Numbered from the stretch's first letter, positions 16,383 through 27,116 are shown. The stretch: DNA of 64,000 nt from Martelella sp. NC20 (GCF_013459645.1 NZ_CP054861.1:3770001-3834000), one strand, 5' to 3'. Notes: a model not told the origin generated them from the sequence alone. Numbers and translations are program-made.

Positions 16383-19199
16383 TCAAGCCTCGTCGGATCC
16401 CTCGTCCGGGCTTTCCGTCGCCTCAGCCGCGCCTTCGACGCCAGCCTCCACGTCGACGCCTGCCTCGACCGCCTCTTCGATAACCTCATCGTCATCCGGC
16501 TCGCTGATAACCTCGACCGAGACCACCTTTTCCTCGGCGCCGGTCTTGAACACCGTGACGCCCTTGGCGGTGCGGCTGGCGATGCGGATGTCGTAGACCG
16601 GCACCCGGATCAACTGGCCGGCATTGGTGACCAGCATGATCTGGTCGCCATCGAGAACCGGGAAGGCTGCGATCAGGCGGCCGATCTCGTCCGTCTTCGA
16701 GGTGTCTGTGGCGCGGATGCCCTTGCCGCCACGGCCGGAGATGCGGAAGTCATAGGATGACGAGCGTTTGCCGAAACCCTTTTCCGTGACCGTCAGGATG
16801 AACTGTTCGCGGAATTTCAGCTCCTCGAAGCGATCGTCACTGAGCACGCCTTCTTCCGTCACCTCCTCGCCGACGAGCGCGATATCCTCGCCCTCCCCGG
16901 TCTCGGTGCGGCGTTCAAGGGCGGCGCGCTTCAGATAGGCGGCGCGTTCCCACGGCTCGGCGTCGACATGGCTGACGATGGTCATCGAGATCACCTCGTC
17001 GCCTTCCGCAAGCCCGATGCCGCGCACCCCGATCGAGTTGCGGCCGGCAAACACGCGGATCGCGGGAACCGGGAACCGAATCGCCTGGCCCATCGCGGTC
17101 GTCAGCAGCACGTCGTCATCCGGCGTACAGGTCCAGACCGACAGGATGCGATCGTTCTCGTCGTCGAGCTTCATCGCGATCTTGCCGTTGCGGTTGACCT
17201 GCACGAAGTCCGACAGCTTGTTGCGGCGCACGGTTCCGCGCGTGGTGGCGAACATCACGTCGAGCTCGGCCCAGCTGTCCTCGTCCTCCGGCAACGCCAG
17301 AATGGAGGTGATCGCCTCGCCCTGCTGCAGCGGCAGCATGTTGATCAGCGCCTTGCCGCGCGATTGCGGCGTGCCGATCGGCAGACGCCAGACCTTTTCC
17401 TTGTAGACGATACCGCGCGAGGAGAAGAACAGCACCGGCGTATGGGTGTTGGCCACGAACAGCCGGGTGACGAAGTCCTCATCGCGGATCGCCATGCCCG
17501 AACGGCCCTTGCCGCCGCGACGCTGGGCGCGGTAGGTCGTCAGCGGCACCCGCTTGATGTAGCCGTTGCGCGACACGGTCACGACCATGTCCTCGCGGGC
17601 GATCAGGTCCTCGTCGTCCATGTCCGGACCGCCCTCTAGGATTTCGGAGCGGCGCGGCGTGCCGAACTCATCGCGCACGGCGATCAGTTCTTCCTTGATG
17701 ATTTCCTGGATCCTCAGACGGGATGACAGGATTTCGAGGTAAGACTTTATTTCATCGCCGATCTTGTTCAGCTCGTCGCCGATTTCATCACGGCCGAGCG
17801 CGGTCAGGCGCGACAGCCGCAATTCGAGGATGGCGCGGGCCTGCTCTTCTGAAAGCTGGTAGGTGCCGTCCTCATGTATCTTGTGACGCGGATCTTCGAT
17901 GAGAAGAATAAGCGCCTCGACATCCTGAGCGGGCCAGTGACGCTCCATCAACTGCTCGCGGGCCGTCTGCGGATCGGGCGCGCGGCGGATCAGCGCGATG
18001 ATCTCATCGATATTGGCGACGGCAATCGCCAGACCAACCAGCACATGGGCGCGATCGCGAACTTTCCGCAGCAGATATTTCGTCCGCCGGCTGACGACGC
18101 TCTCGCGGAACGCGACGAAGGCCTTCAGGATATCGAGGAGCGTCATCAGCTCCGGCTTGCCGCCGTTGAGCGCCACCATGTTGCAGCCGAACGAGGTCTG
18201 CAGCGGGGTGTAACGATAGAGCTGGTTGAGGATGACATCGGCATTGGCGTCGCGCTTCAATTCGACAACAACGCGATAGCCTTCGCGGTCGCTTTCGTCG
18301 CGCAGGTCCGAAATGCCCTCGATGCGCTTGTCGCGCACCAGTTCGGCCATCTTCTCGATCATCGTCGCCTTGTTCACCTGATAGGGAATTTCGGTGATGA
18401 TGATCTGCTCGCGATCGCCGCGCATCGGTTCGATCGTGGCCCTGCCGCGCATGATGACCGAGCCGCGCCCGGTCTCATAGGCGGACTTGATGCCGGCGCG
18501 ACCGAGTATCTGGGCGCCGGTCGGAAAGTCCGGACCGGGGATGATCTGCATCAACTCCGGCAGTTCGATCGCCGGATTGTCCATGATCGCGATACAGCCG
18601 TCGATCACCTCGCCAAGATTGTGGGTCGGAATATTTGTCGCCATGCCGACAGCGATGCCGCCGGCGCCATTGACAAGCAGGTTCGGGAATTTGGCCGGCA
18701 GCACCACCGGTTCCGACATCGTGCCGTCATAGTTCTCGCGGAAATCGACGGTGTCCTTGTCGAGATCGTCGAGCAGCGTATGCGCCACCTTCTGCAGGCG
18801 GCATTCGGTATAACGCTCGGCCGCCGGCGGGTCGCCGTCGACGGAGCCGAAATTGCCCTGCCCGTCGATCAGCGGCAGGCGCAGCGACCAGTGCTGCACC
18901 ATACGCGCCAGCGCATCATAGATCGCGGAATTGCCGTGGGGATGGTACTTACCCATGACATCGCCGGTGACGCGCGCGCATTTGACGTATTTCTTGTTCC
19001 AGTCGACGCCCATCTCGGACATGCCGTAAAGAATACGCCTGTGCACCGGCTTCAGGCCGTCACGCACATCCGGCAGCGCCCGGCTGACGATCACGCTCAT
19101 GGCGTAATCGAGATAGGACCGCTGCATTTCCTCCATGATGGAGATGGGCTCGATGCCTGGCGGAAGACCTCCGCCCGATGGTGTCGTTTGATCAGTCAA
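16383..19199 (-). CDS. gyrA: DNA gyrase subunit A
   Basis: A 938-residue type IIA topoisomerase subunit. The N-terminal breakage-reunion domain shows the quinolone-determining loop HPHGNSAIYDALARM, with Ser and Asp at the positions equal to E. coli S83 and D87 (the susceptible state), and the active-site Tyr in AAERYTECRL. The C-terminal beta-pinwheel has the GyrA-box-like segment Q-R-R-G-G-K-G. The protein is longer than E. coli GyrA (875); about 45 extra residues at the C-terminus are very acidic (E-E-A-V-E-A-G-V-D-V-E-A-G and onwards). Such tails can modulate supercoiling in other GyrA proteins. The ATG at 19199 fits the family start. Confidence 0.97.
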   Translation of the reverse strand: MTDQTTPSGGGLPPGIEPISIMEEMQRSYLDYAMSVIVSRALPDVRDGLKPVHRRILYGMSEMGVDWNKKYVKCARVTGDVMGKYHPHGNSAIYDALARMVQHWSLRLPLIDGQGNFGSVDGDPPAAERYTECRLQKVAHTLLDDLDKDTVDFRENYDGTMSEPVVLPAKFPNLLVNGAGGIAVGMATNIPTHNLGEVIDGCIAIMDNPAIELPELMQIIPGPDFPTGAQILGRAGIKSAYETGRGSVIMRGRATIEPMRGDREQIIITEIPYQVNKATMIEKMAELVRDKRIEGISDLRDESDREGYRVVVELKRDANADVILNQLYRYTPLQTSFGCNMVALNGGKPELMTLLDILKAFVAFRESVVSRRTKYLLRKVRDRAHVLVGLAIAVANIDEIIALIRRAPDPQTAREQLMERHWPAQDVEALILLIEDPRHKIHEDGTYQLSEEQARAILELRLSRLTALGRDEIGDELNKIGDEIKSYLEILSSRLRIQEIIKEELIAVRDEFGTPRRSEILEGGPDMDDEDLIAREDMVVTVSRNGYIKRVPLTTYRAQRRGGKGRSGMAIRDEDFVTRLFVANTHTPVLFFSSRGIVYKEKVWRLPIGTPQSRGKALINMLPLQQGEAITSILALPEDEDSWAELDVMFATTRGTVRRNKLSDFVQVNRNGKIAMKLDDENDRILSVWTCTPDDDVLLTTAMGQAIRFPVPAIRVFAGRNSIGVRGIGLAEGDEVISMTIVSHVDAEPWERAAYLKRAALERRTETGEGEDIALVGEEVTEEGVLSDDRFEELKFREQFILTVTEKGFGKRSSSYDFRISGRGGKGIRATDTSKTDEIGRLIAAFPVLDGDQIMLVTNAGQLIRVPVYDIRIASRTAKGVTVFKTGAEEKVVSVEVISEPDDDEVIEEAVEAGVDVEAGVEGAAEATESPDEGSDEA

Positions 19200-19527
19200 T
19201 GTGAATCACGATCTCAAGCTAGAATCATCTGGTTTTTTATAGCCGAATCCAATGGCTGACGCCAATTGCGCAACCATCCTGACAGTGGACAGAGGCCGAA
19301 TTCAGAATTTTTATTCGTGTCAGGTGGTGATCCTGTGGCAAGCTGGCAAGAGCGCTGCGGATGCCGCTTCCGGTTTAATGCGGCGCCATGCCCTTTTGAG
19401 CGTCGGGCGAAAAAGTGGTTACCGGTTTTTCGTTAACCCGACGCGTCAAAATCAAGGACCTAGAGCATCGGGCGATGCCAACTCATCGCCCGATGCTCTG
19501 GAGACGGAAAACAGGCGGGAACGGGTA
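19200..19527. other. Divergent intergenic region between gyrA and the MarC gene
   Basis: This 328-bp gap holds the outward promoters of gyrA (minus) and of the MarC gene (plus) plus one copy of a ~100-bp repeat (19398-19499). I see no RNA gene or extra ORF with coding features. An open frame extends upstream from the MarC start, but it translates to repeat and promoter sequence. Confidence 0.6.
19398..19499. repeat. ~102-bp palindromic repeat (type B), copy 1
   Basis: The element consists of GAGCGTCGGGCG, an A-rich segment, ACCGGTTTTTCGTTAACCCGACGC, a short linker and a strong terminal hairpin AGAGCATCGGGCGATG / CATCGCCCGATGCTCT. A near-identical copy is at 24800-24904, and a relative with other arm sequences at 44470-44575. 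The layout (two hairpins joined by a conserved TTGACGC-like linker) resembles RIME-type intergenic mosaic elements known from rhizobia. Confidence 0.85.
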
Positions 19528-20157
19528 ATGAATGAACTGGCGACGCTGATAAACGGCTTCACCACCTTGATGGTGACCATGGACCCGCCCGGCATGGTGC
19601 CGATCTTCCTGGCGCTGACGGTGGGCATGACCCAGGCTCAGCGGCGCAGCGTCGCCGTGCGCGGAACGCTGATTACGTTCGGCCTGCTGCTCGCCTTCGC
19701 GCTTTTCGGCGACGACATATTGAACGCACTCGGCATTTCGATGAGCGCGTTTCGCATTGCCGGCGGCATCCTGCTGTTCTGGATCGGCGTCGAAATGATC
19801 TTTGAAAAACGTCAGGAACGCAAGGAAAAGACCACCGAAACCGCGATCACCAAGGACAAGATCGCCAATCTCGCCGCCTTTCCGCTGGCGATGCCGCTGA
19901 TCGCCGGTCCCGGAACGATCTCGGCCACGATCCTGCTTGGCTCCAGCATGGAAACCGCGCTCGACAAGCTGGCGCTGGTGCTGATGATTGCCATCGCCTG
20001 CCTGGTCGTGTTCGTCGCGATGCTGATGGCGGGGTTGATCGACAAGGTTCTCGGCGAGACCGGCCGGAACATCCTCACCCGCATTCTCGGCATGATGCTG
20101 ACCGCGCTGGCGGTGCAGTTCGTGATCGACGGCGTGAAAACGGCATTGCCTGCTTGA
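19528..20157 (+). CDS. MarC-family (UPF0056) integral membrane protein
   Basis: A 209-residue protein with about six transmembrane helices and the MarC family pattern: T-L-M-V-T-M-D-P-P-G-M-V-P-I-F near residues 10-24, and AFPLAMPLIAGPGTISATIL around residues 115-134. The ATG at 19528 follows a GGAACGGG stretch. A cytosolic charged loop (EKRQERKEKTTETAITKDK) separates the two halves. Despite its name, the family has no proven role in multiple antibiotic resistance; transport of a small solute has been suggested. It stands alone, convergent with ssb. Confidence 0.9.
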   Translation: MNELATLINGFTTLMVTMDPPGMVPIFLALTVGMTQAQRRSVAVRGTLITFGLLLAFALFGDDILNALGISMSAFRIAGGILLFWIGVEMIFEKRQERKEKTTETAITKDKIANLAAFPLAMPLIAGPGTISATILLGSSMETALDKLALVLMIAIACLVVFVAMLMAGLIDKVLGETGRNILTRILGMMLTALAVQFVIDGVKTALPA

Positions 20158-20303
20158 GCCCCGCCATTTACTGACGCCGACCACCCGCGCCGCCTTCATC
20201 ATTCGTCAAGCGAACCTGAAGCACGCCCGAGGTCGGCCGCTATTCCCCAAGCCGCCAGTCTTCATAATTCCACAGAGGATGGAAGGGACGGCGCCCCGGT
20301 CAA

Positions 20304-20813
20304 TCAGAACGGAATGTCGTCGTCGAGGTCCTGCGAGAAGCCGCCGCCGCTGCGGGCGCCACCGCCGCCACCGGATGCCGGCCGCGAATCATAGTCGTCA
20401 TAGCCGCCGCCCTGGTCTCCACCGCCCTGGCTGCCGGCGCCCTGGCCGCCGCCGCCTTCACCGCGGCCGTCGAGCATCGTCAGCGTGGCGTTGAAACCCT
20501 GCAGCACGATCTCGGTCGAATACCGTTCCTGGCCACCCTGATCGGTCCATTTGCGGGTCTGGATCTGGCCTTCGATATAGACCTTGGAGCCCTTGCGCAG
20601 ATATTGCTCCGCAATCTTGCACAATCCCTCGCTGAAGATCACCACGCGATGCCATTCCGTGCGCTCCTTGCGCTCGCCGGAATTGCGGTCGCGCCAGCTT
20701 TCCGATGTGGCCACCCGCAGGTTTGCGATCGGTCTGCCATCCTGTGTACGCCGGATTTCCGGGTCCGCTCCGAGATTGCCGACGAGGATGACCTTGTTTA
20801 CACTACCTGCCAT
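20304..20813 (-). CDS. ssb: Single-stranded DNA-binding protein
   Basis: A 169-residue protein with an N-terminal OB fold ([20 protein letters not shown] at the start, then TEWHRVV and [12 protein letters not shown]), a Gly/Gln-rich flexible linker (about residues 115-155) and the acidic tip D-D-D-I-P-F that recruits repair and replication partners. The ATG at 20813 is preceded by an AGGTGG Shine-Dalgarno; the frame upstream is not coding. It is divergent from uvrA, and the intervening region holds a LexA box (20921-20935), so ssb expression probably rises in the SOS response. Confidence 0.96.
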   Translation of the reverse strand: MAGSVNKVILVGNLGADPEIRRTQDGRPIANLRVATSESWRDRNSGERKERTEWHRVVIFSEGLCKIAEQYLRKGSKVYIEGQIQTRKWTDQGGQERYSTEIVLQGFNATLTMLDGRGEGGGGQGAGSQGGGDQGGGYDDYDSRPASGGGGGARSGGGFSQDLDDDIPF

Positions 20814-20920
20814 GACTACCACCTGTATAACCGCGTTGCGGCGCTTTTGAGAATTTTCGGCAGCATAGACGATCTCTCGCAAAGCGATCAACCGATACGG
20901 GACAATCCACAATTAAAAAT

Positions 20921-20935
20921 GTTCTTTATTTGTTC
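20921..20935. promoter_or_regulatory. LexA (SOS) box between ssb and uvrA
   Basis: The sequence GTTCTTTATTTGTTC is an exact match to the alphaproteobacterial LexA consensus GTTC-N7-GTTC. It lies in the 256-bp divergent region, 108 bp from the ssb start and 135 bp from the uvrA start. Both genes are typical SOS genes in this class. Confidence 0.85.
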
Positions 20936-21069
20936 TACCGCTCTGCTATGATCGAGTCAAGCGATTCAACCAAGGACATTTTCAGCCGTCTGTTTTGCCC
21001 GCACCTCGACAGAGCCGCTGTGCGAACTACATAGGAAGCAATTCCCCCCTTCTCGAGAAGCCTGATCCC

Positions 21070-23991
21070 ATGAGCGAACTGAAGAACATCTCCATCCGCG
21101 GCGCGCGCCAGCATAACCTGAAAGGCATTGACGTGGATCTGCCGCGCAACAGCCTGATCGTGATGACCGGGCTTTCGGGCTCCGGAAAATCCTCGCTGGC
21201 GTTCGACACGATCTATGCGGAGGGGCAGCGCCGCTATGTCGAAAGCCTGTCGGCCTATGCGCGCCAGTTCCTCGAGATGATGGAAAAGCCGGATGTCGAC
21301 CGGATCGAGGGCCTTTCCCCGGCGATCTCGATCGAGCAGAAGACCACGTCGAAGAACCCGCGTTCCACCGTCGGCACGGTGACCGAGATCTACGACTATA
21401 TGCGTCTTCTGTTCGCCCGCACCGGCGTTCCCTATTCGCCCGCGACCGGTCTTCCGATCGAAAGCCAGACCGTGACCCAGATGGTCGACCGGATTCTGGC
21501 GCTGCCGGAACGCACGCGGCTTTATATTCTCGCGCCGCTGGTCACCGGCCGCAAGGGCGAGTTTCGCAAGGAACTGGCGGAGCTGATGAAGAAGGGGTTT
21601 CAGCGCGTCAAGATCGACGGCGAATTCTATGAAATCGCCGAGGCGCCCAAGCTCGACAAGAAATACAAGCACGATATCGATGTGGTGGTCGATCGTGTCG
21701 CCGTACGCGACGATCTGGCGACCCGGCTTGCCGACAGCCTGGAGACCTGCCTGGAGATCGCCGACGGACTGGCGGTCGCCGAATTTGCCGACAAGCCCCT
21801 GCCCGAGCAGGAAACGGCTGCCAGCGGCGCCAAGAATAAATCTCTCAATGAAACCCACGAACGCGTTGTTTTTTCGGAGAAATTTGCGTGTCCTGTTTCG
21901 GGCTTCACCATTCCGGAAATCGAGCCGCGCCTGTTTTCCTTCAACAACCCGGTCGGCGCCTGCCCGACCTGCGACGGGCTCGGCTTTCAGCAGAAGATCG
22001 ATGAGGGGCTGGTCGTTCCCGACCGCACCAAGAAGCTCTCCGATGGCGCGGTCGCGCCCTGGGCGAAATCCTCCTCGCCCTATTACAAGCAGACGCTGGA
22101 GGCGCTGGGCCGGCATTTCGGCTTCAAGCTGACGGATCGCTGGGACAGGCTGCCGGAACAGGCCACGAGCGCGATCCTCAACGGAACCGACGAGAAGATC
22201 GAGTTCCAGTATGCCGACGGCGCGCGCAGCTACAAGACCACCAAGAGCTTCGAAGGCATCATTCCGAACCTCGAACGGCGCTGGAAGGAGACCGATTCCG
22301 CCTGGGCGCGCGAGGAGATGGAGCGCTACATGTCGGCGGCCCCCTGCCCGGCCTGCAACGGTTTCCGGCTGAAGCCCGAAGCGCTGGCCGTCAAGATCGA
22401 TGGCCGCCATATCGGCGAGGTCACCCAGCTTTCGATCCGGGCGGCGCGCGACTGGTTCGAGGACCTGCCGAAGCATTTTTCGCAAAAGCAGAACGATATC
22501 GCGGCGCGCATCCTCAAGGAAATCCGCGAGCGGCTGCGGTTCCTGAACGATGTCGGGCTGGAATATCTGACGCTGTCGCGCAATTCCGGCACGCTTTCCG
22601 GCGGCGAGAGCCAGCGCATCCGGCTGGCCTCGCAGATCGGCTCGGGCCTGACCGGGGTGCTTTACGTGCTCGATGAACCCTCGATCGGGCTGCATCAGCG
22701 CGACAATACAAGGCTGCTCGACACGCTGAAGCACCTGCGTGATATCGGCAATACCGTGATCGTTGTCGAGCATGACGAGGACGCGATCCTGACGGCCGAT
22801 TACGTGCTCGATATCGGCCCTGCCGCCGGCATTCACGGCGGCGAGGTGGTGGCCGAAGGCACGCCGGCGGCGATCATGGCCAACCCGAAATCGCTGACCG
22901 GCCAGTATCTGAGCGGCGCCCGCGCCGTCGCCGTCCCCGCCGAACGCCGGCAGCAGAAGAAGGGCAAGGCGCTCAAGGTCGTCGGCGCGCGCGGCAATAA
23001 TCTCAAGGATATCACCGCCTCGATCCCGCTCGGCCTGTTCACGGCCGTCTCCGGCGTTTCCGGCGGCGGCAAGTCCACTTTCCTGATCGAGACGCTTTAC
23101 AAGGCGGCCGCGCGGCGGATCATGGGCGCGCGCGAAAATCCGGCCCCCCATGATCGGATCGAGGGACTGGAATTCGTCGACAAGGTCATCGATATCGATC
23201 AGTCGCCGATCGGGCGCACGCCGCGCTCCAATCCGGCGACCTATATCGGCGCTTTCACCCCGATCCGGGAATGGTTCTCGGCCCTTCCCGAGGCCAAGGC
23301 CCGCGGTTATCAGCCGGGCCGGTTCTCGTTCAACGTCAAGGGCGGGCGCTGCGAGGCCTGCCACGGCGACGGGCTGATCAAGATCGAGATGCACTTCCTG
23401 CCCGATGTCTACGTCACCTGCGACGTCTGCCATGGTCAGCGCTACAATCGCGAAACGCTGGAGGTGAAGTTCAAGGGCAAGTCGATCGCCGACATTCTGG
23501 AGCTGACGGTGGAGGAAGGCGTCGAATTCTTCTCCGCCGTGCCTTCGGTGCGCGACAAATTGCAGACGCTGGCCGATGTCGGTCTCGGCTATATCAAGGT
23601 CGGCCAGCAGGCCAACACGCTCTCGGGCGGCGAGGCCCAGCGGGTGAAGCTCGCCAAGGAACTGTCGCGCCGCTCCACCGGCAAGACGCTCTACATCCTC
23701 GACGAGCCGACCACCGGTCTGCACTTTCACGACGTCGCCAAATTGCTCGAAGTGCTGCATCAACTTGTCGAGCAGGGCAATTCGGTGGTGGTGATCGAGC
23801 ACAACCTGGAAGTCATCAAGACCGCCGACTGGGTGATCGACATCGGTCCGGAGGGCGGCGATGGCGGCGGCCGGATCGTTGCCGTGGGGACCCCGGAAGA
23901 TATCGTCAGGGAGACGGCGTCCTACACCGGGCATTATCTTCGGGAGCTTCTGGAACGGCGACCGCCGAAGAAGACGGAAGCGGCGGAATAG
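21070..23991 (+). CDS. uvrA: UvrABC excinuclease subunit A
   Basis: A 973-residue damage-recognition ATPase of nucleotide excision repair. There are two ABC modules: the first with Walker [10 protein letters not shown] (about residues 31-39) and signature LSGGESQRI; the second with GVSGGGKST and [18 protein letters not shown] followed by [11 protein letters not shown]. Zinc-binding cysteine pairs are seen in C-P-V-S-G...C-P-T-C and C-E-A-C...C-D-V-C. The ATG at 21070 fits the family start ([19 protein letters not shown]). It shares a LexA box with ssb and is followed after 9 bp by a DUF72 gene. Mfd, encoded at 33545-37036, acts in the same pathway. Confidence 0.97.
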   Translation: MSELKNISIRGARQHNLKGIDVDLPRNSLIVMTGLSGSGKSSLAFDTIYAEGQRRYVESLSAYARQFLEMMEKPDVDRIEGLSPAISIEQKTTSKNPRSTVGTVTEIYDYMRLLFARTGVPYSPATGLPIESQTVTQMVDRILALPERTRLYILAPLVTGRKGEFRKELAELMKKGFQRVKIDGEFYEIAEAPKLDKKYKHDIDVVVDRVAVRDDLATRLADSLETCLEIADGLAVAEFADKPLPEQETAASGAKNKSLNETHERVVFSEKFACPVSGFTIPEIEPRLFSFNNPVGACPTCDGLGFQQKIDEGLVVPDRTKKLSDGAVAPWAKSSSPYYKQTLEALGRHFGFKLTDRWDRLPEQATSAILNGTDEKIEFQYADGARSYKTTKSFEGIIPNLERRWKETDSAWAREEMERYMSAAPCPACNGFRLKPEALAVKIDGRHIGEVTQLSIRAARDWFEDLPKHFSQKQNDIAARILKEIRERLRFLNDVGLEYLTLSRNSGTLSGGESQRIRLASQIGSGLTGVLYVLDEPSIGLHQRDNTRLLDTLKHLRDIGNTVIVVEHDEDAILTADYVLDIGPAAGIHGGEVVAEGTPAAIMANPKSLTGQYLSGARAVAVPAERRQQKKGKALKVVGARGNNLKDITASIPLGLFTAVSGVSGGGKSTFLIETLYKAAARRIMGARENPAPHDRIEGLEFVDKVIDIDQSPIGRTPRSNPATYIGAFTPIREWFSALPEAKARGYQPGRFSFNVKGGRCEACHGDGLIKIEMHFLPDVYVTCDVCHGQRYNRETLEVKFKGKSIADILELTVEEGVEFFSAVPSVRDKLQTLADVGLGYIKVGQQANTLSGGEAQRVKLAKELSRRSTGKTLYILDEPTTGLHFHDVAKLLEVLHQLVEQGNSVVVIEHNLEVIKTADWVIDIGPEGGDGGGRIVAVGTPEDIVRETASYTGHYLRELLERRPPKKTEAAE

Positions 23992-24000
23992 GAGAGAAAC

Positions 24001-24801
24001 ATGGCGGCAGGCGCAATTCGCATCGGCATCGGCGGCTGGACCTTCGATCCGTGGAACGACAGCTTCTACCCTGAAAAACTGCCGAAAACCCGGCAGCTTG
24101 AATATGCCGGCGAGAAGCTGAAGGTGATCGAGGTCAACGGCACCTATTATTCGTCACAGAAGCCCGCGACCTTCGCCAAATGGGCGGCGAGCGTGCCGGA
24201 GGGTTTCATCTTTTCGCTGAAGGCCAGCCGGTTCTGCACCAACCGCAAGAAGCTCGCCGAGGCCGAGGGCTCGATCGACAAGTTTCTCGGCCAGGGCATC
24301 ACCGAACTCGGCGACAGGCTCGGGCCGATCCTGTGGCAGTTCATGCCGACCAAGAAATTCGAAGCGGATGACTTCGAGGATTTTCTGAAGCTTCTGCCCG
24401 AAAAGCGGGACGGCCTTGGCCTGAAACACGCGATCGAGGTCCGCCATCCGTCCTTTCTCGATCCGGATTTCGTCGCGCTCGCCCGCAAATACGGCGCGAC
24501 GATCGTCTGCGCCGATCATCCCGAATATCCGATGATCGCCGATGTCACCGGCGATTTCGTGTATGCCCGCCTGCAAAGGGGCGAAGACGACAATCCGCAT
24601 TGCTATCCCGATGCGGCGCTGAAGGAGTGGGCCGAAAAGCTGAAGTTCTGGTCCGAGGGCGGCGCGCCCGGCGACCTGCCGCATATTGCTGGCGACACGC
24701 CGAAGTCGATGCCGCGCGACGTCTATGCCTTCTTCATCACCGGCGGCAAGGTCCGCGCGCCGGCCGGAGCGCAGAAGCTGCAAACCATGGTCGACCGTTA
24801 G
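24001..24801 (+). CDS. DUF72 domain-containing protein (YecE-like)
   Basis: A 266-residue protein with the TIM-barrel-like DUF72 fold. Family landmarks are I-G-I-G-G-W-T-F-D-P-W near the N-terminus, F-Y-P-E-K-L-P, EVNGTYYSSQ, FSLKASRF, and A-I-E-V-R-H-P-S-F around residue 140. The biochemical function of the family is unsettled. It starts 9 bp after uvrA and is probably co-transcribed with it, which would place it in the damage-induced set. Its TAG stop codon is formed by the first bases of the repeat that follows. Confidence 0.9.
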   Translation: MAAGAIRIGIGGWTFDPWNDSFYPEKLPKTRQLEYAGEKLKVIEVNGTYYSSQKPATFAKWAASVPEGFIFSLKASRFCTNRKKLAEAEGSIDKFLGQGITELGDRLGPILWQFMPTKKFEADDFEDFLKLLPEKRDGLGLKHAIEVRHPSFLDPDFVALARKYGATIVCADHPEYPMIADVTGDFVYARLQRGEDDNPHCYPDAALKEWAEKLKFWSEGGAPGDLPHIAGDTPKSMPRDVYAFFITGGKVRAPAGAQKLQTMVDR

Positions 24802-24904
24802 AGCGTCGGGCGCAAAAGTGGGCGCCGGTTTTTCGTTAACCCGACGCGTCAAAATAAAGAATCTGGAGCATCGGGCGATGCCGACCAATCGCCCGATGCT
24901 CTAG
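24800..24904. repeat. ~105-bp palindromic repeat (type B), copy 2
   Basis: Nearly identical to the copy at 19398-19499: AGAGCGTCGGGCG, AGTGGG, CCGGTTTTTCGTTAACCCGACGC, then the hairpin GGAGCATCGGGCGATG / CATCGCCCGATGCTCT-type arms (here ATCGCCCGATGCTCTAG). The left edge overlaps the stop codon of the DUF72 gene (TAG at 24799-24801). Confidence 0.85.
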
Positions 24905-24951
24905 CACTGGCCGTCGCGTCCTGCCACGGGCTCGTCGGCAGCGCCTGAACG

Positions 24952-26430
24952 TCAGACTTCGCCGCCAGCCATGTCGGCAATGGATGGCAGATGCGCGGGC
25001 AAATCCTCGGCCGTCAGCCCCTCGCCTGCCCGGTTCCCGGCTTCGCCGTGAAGCCAGGCTCCGGCCGCGGCGGCCTCGAAGGCGGGCACGCCCTGCGCCA
25101 GCAGTCCGCCGATGATACCGGCCAGCACATCGCCCGAACCGGCGGTGGCAAGCCATGGCGGGGCGTTGGCGTTGACCGCGATCCTGCCGTCCGGAGACGC
25201 GATCACGGTATCGGCGCCCTTGTAGAGCACCACCGCACTGGCGCGCCGTGCCGCGCGCAACGCCTTTTCGGGCTTGCCCAGGGCACGATCCTCCGCAAGG
25301 TCGGGAAAAAGCCGCGCGAACTCGCCGGCATGCGGGGTCAGGACGCAGTGTCCCGGCGCGGCGGCCAGTCGCGCGAACAATGCCTGGGGCTCCTCGGCGA
25401 ATGCAGTCAGGCCGTCGGCGTCGAGCACCAGCGGGCGTCCGATGAGCGCCTCCGCGAATTCCCGCGCTTTCGTCCCGACGCCAAAACCCGGTCCGAGCAC
25501 GAAGGCCGACAGCCGTCTGTCCGCGATCCAGTCCGTCAGCGCCGCAACATCATCGATGCGCTTCAGCATGATCGCCGTCAGATGCGTCGCGTTGACCAGC
25601 ACGGCCTCCGGCGGCGCCGCGATCGTGACCAGACCGGCGCCCGCCTTCAAACCCGCAATCGCGGCAAGCCGGGCCGCGCCGGAAGCCGAGGCGCCGCCGG
25701 AAAACACGCCGAGATGGCCGCGCTTGAATTTATGCGAGCCCGTATCCGTTCGCGGCAGTTTGTCGCTCCATAGTACCGGCGTGTTGAGCTGATGGGCGCC
25801 ACACGCCTCATCCAGAATGCGGCGCGGGATGCCGATATCGAAGATCTCCAGCCGGCCGCAATTGTCCCGGCCCGGCAGCAGGTAATGGCCGGGCTTGGCC
25901 GCCATGAACGTCACGGTGTGGGCGGCCCGGAAGGCTGCGCCCAGCACCTGGCCGGTCAGGCCGCTGATGCCCGACGGCAGGTCGACGGCGACGACCGGGA
26001 TGTCATCCGTCCGCGCGATCAATGCCTGAATGTCGGGCGACAGCGGCCGCGCGAGGCCCGCGCCGAAAAGCGCGTCAACGATGATATCGCCCCGTTCGGG
26101 TCGATAGAAATCGAGGGCATGGCTTTCCATGCCGCAATCCTGTCGCGCCCGCCGGGCATCGCCGGAAAGCCGCGCGGGGTCGCCGAGGTGAAACAGCGCC
26201 ACCGGCATGCCTGTCTCCGTGAGCGCCCTGGCCGCGACATAGCCATCGCCGCCATTATTGCCCGGCCCGCACAGCACCACCGCCCGCCGCGCCGCCGGGT
26301 AATGCCGCAGCAGGCAAGCGGCAACCGCCCGCCCCGCGCTGACCATCAATGCGTAGCTGTCGATACCGCTCGCCGCGGCAAGCGCATCGGCGCGCCCCAT
26401 TTCCTCAGGTGTCAGCAGCAAGATCGGCAC
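24952..26430 (-). CDS. nnr: Bifunctional NAD(P)H-hydrate epimerase / ADP-dependent NAD(P)H-hydrate dehydratase
   Basis: A protein of about 492 residues that repairs hydrated NADH and NADPH. The N-terminal ~215 residues are the YjeF epimerase domain (CGPGNNGGDGYVAARAL and VDALFGAGLARPL). The C-terminal ribokinase-like dehydratase domain shows VFSGGASASGAARLAAIAGL, F-V-L-G-P-G-F-G, and the catalytic ATAGSGDVLAGIIGGLLAQ near residue 440. The start is uncertain: GTG at 26430 has its AAGGA Shine-Dalgarno directly against it, while a TTG 12 bases further in has better spacing. It is divergent from glnB. Confidence 0.93.
   Translation of the reverse strand: MPILLLTPEEMGRADALAAASGIDSYALMVSAGRAVAACLLRHYPAARRAVVLCGPGNNGGDGYVAARALTETGMPVALFHLGDPARLSGDARRARQDCGMESHALDFYRPERGDIIVDALFGAGLARPLSPDIQALIARTDDIPVVAVDLPSGISGLTGQVLGAAFRAAHTVTFMAAKPGHYLLPGRDNCGRLEIFDIGIPRRILDEACGAHQLNTPVLWSDKLPRTDTGSHKFKRGHLGVFSGGASASGAARLAAIAGLKAGAGLVTIAAPPEAVLVNATHLTAIMLKRIDDVAALTDWIADRRLSAFVLGPGFGVGTKAREFAEALIGRPLVLDADGLTAFAEEPQALFARLAAAPGHCVLTPHAGEFARLFPDLAEDRALGKPEKALRAARRASAVVLYKGADTVIASPDGRIAVNANAPPWLATAGSGDVLAGIIGGLLAQGVPAFEAAAAGAWLHGEAGNRAGEGLTAEDLPAHLPSIADMAGGEV

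Positions 26431-27116
<686 letters not shown>

Noticed and set aside
20935..23934. A 999-codon open frame on the minus strand opposite uvrA
   Set aside because: It is the antisense shadow of a clearly recognisable uvrA; high GC with regular third-position bias opens the opposite frame. Its translation has no domain and a composition rich in His, Arg, Asp and Gly.
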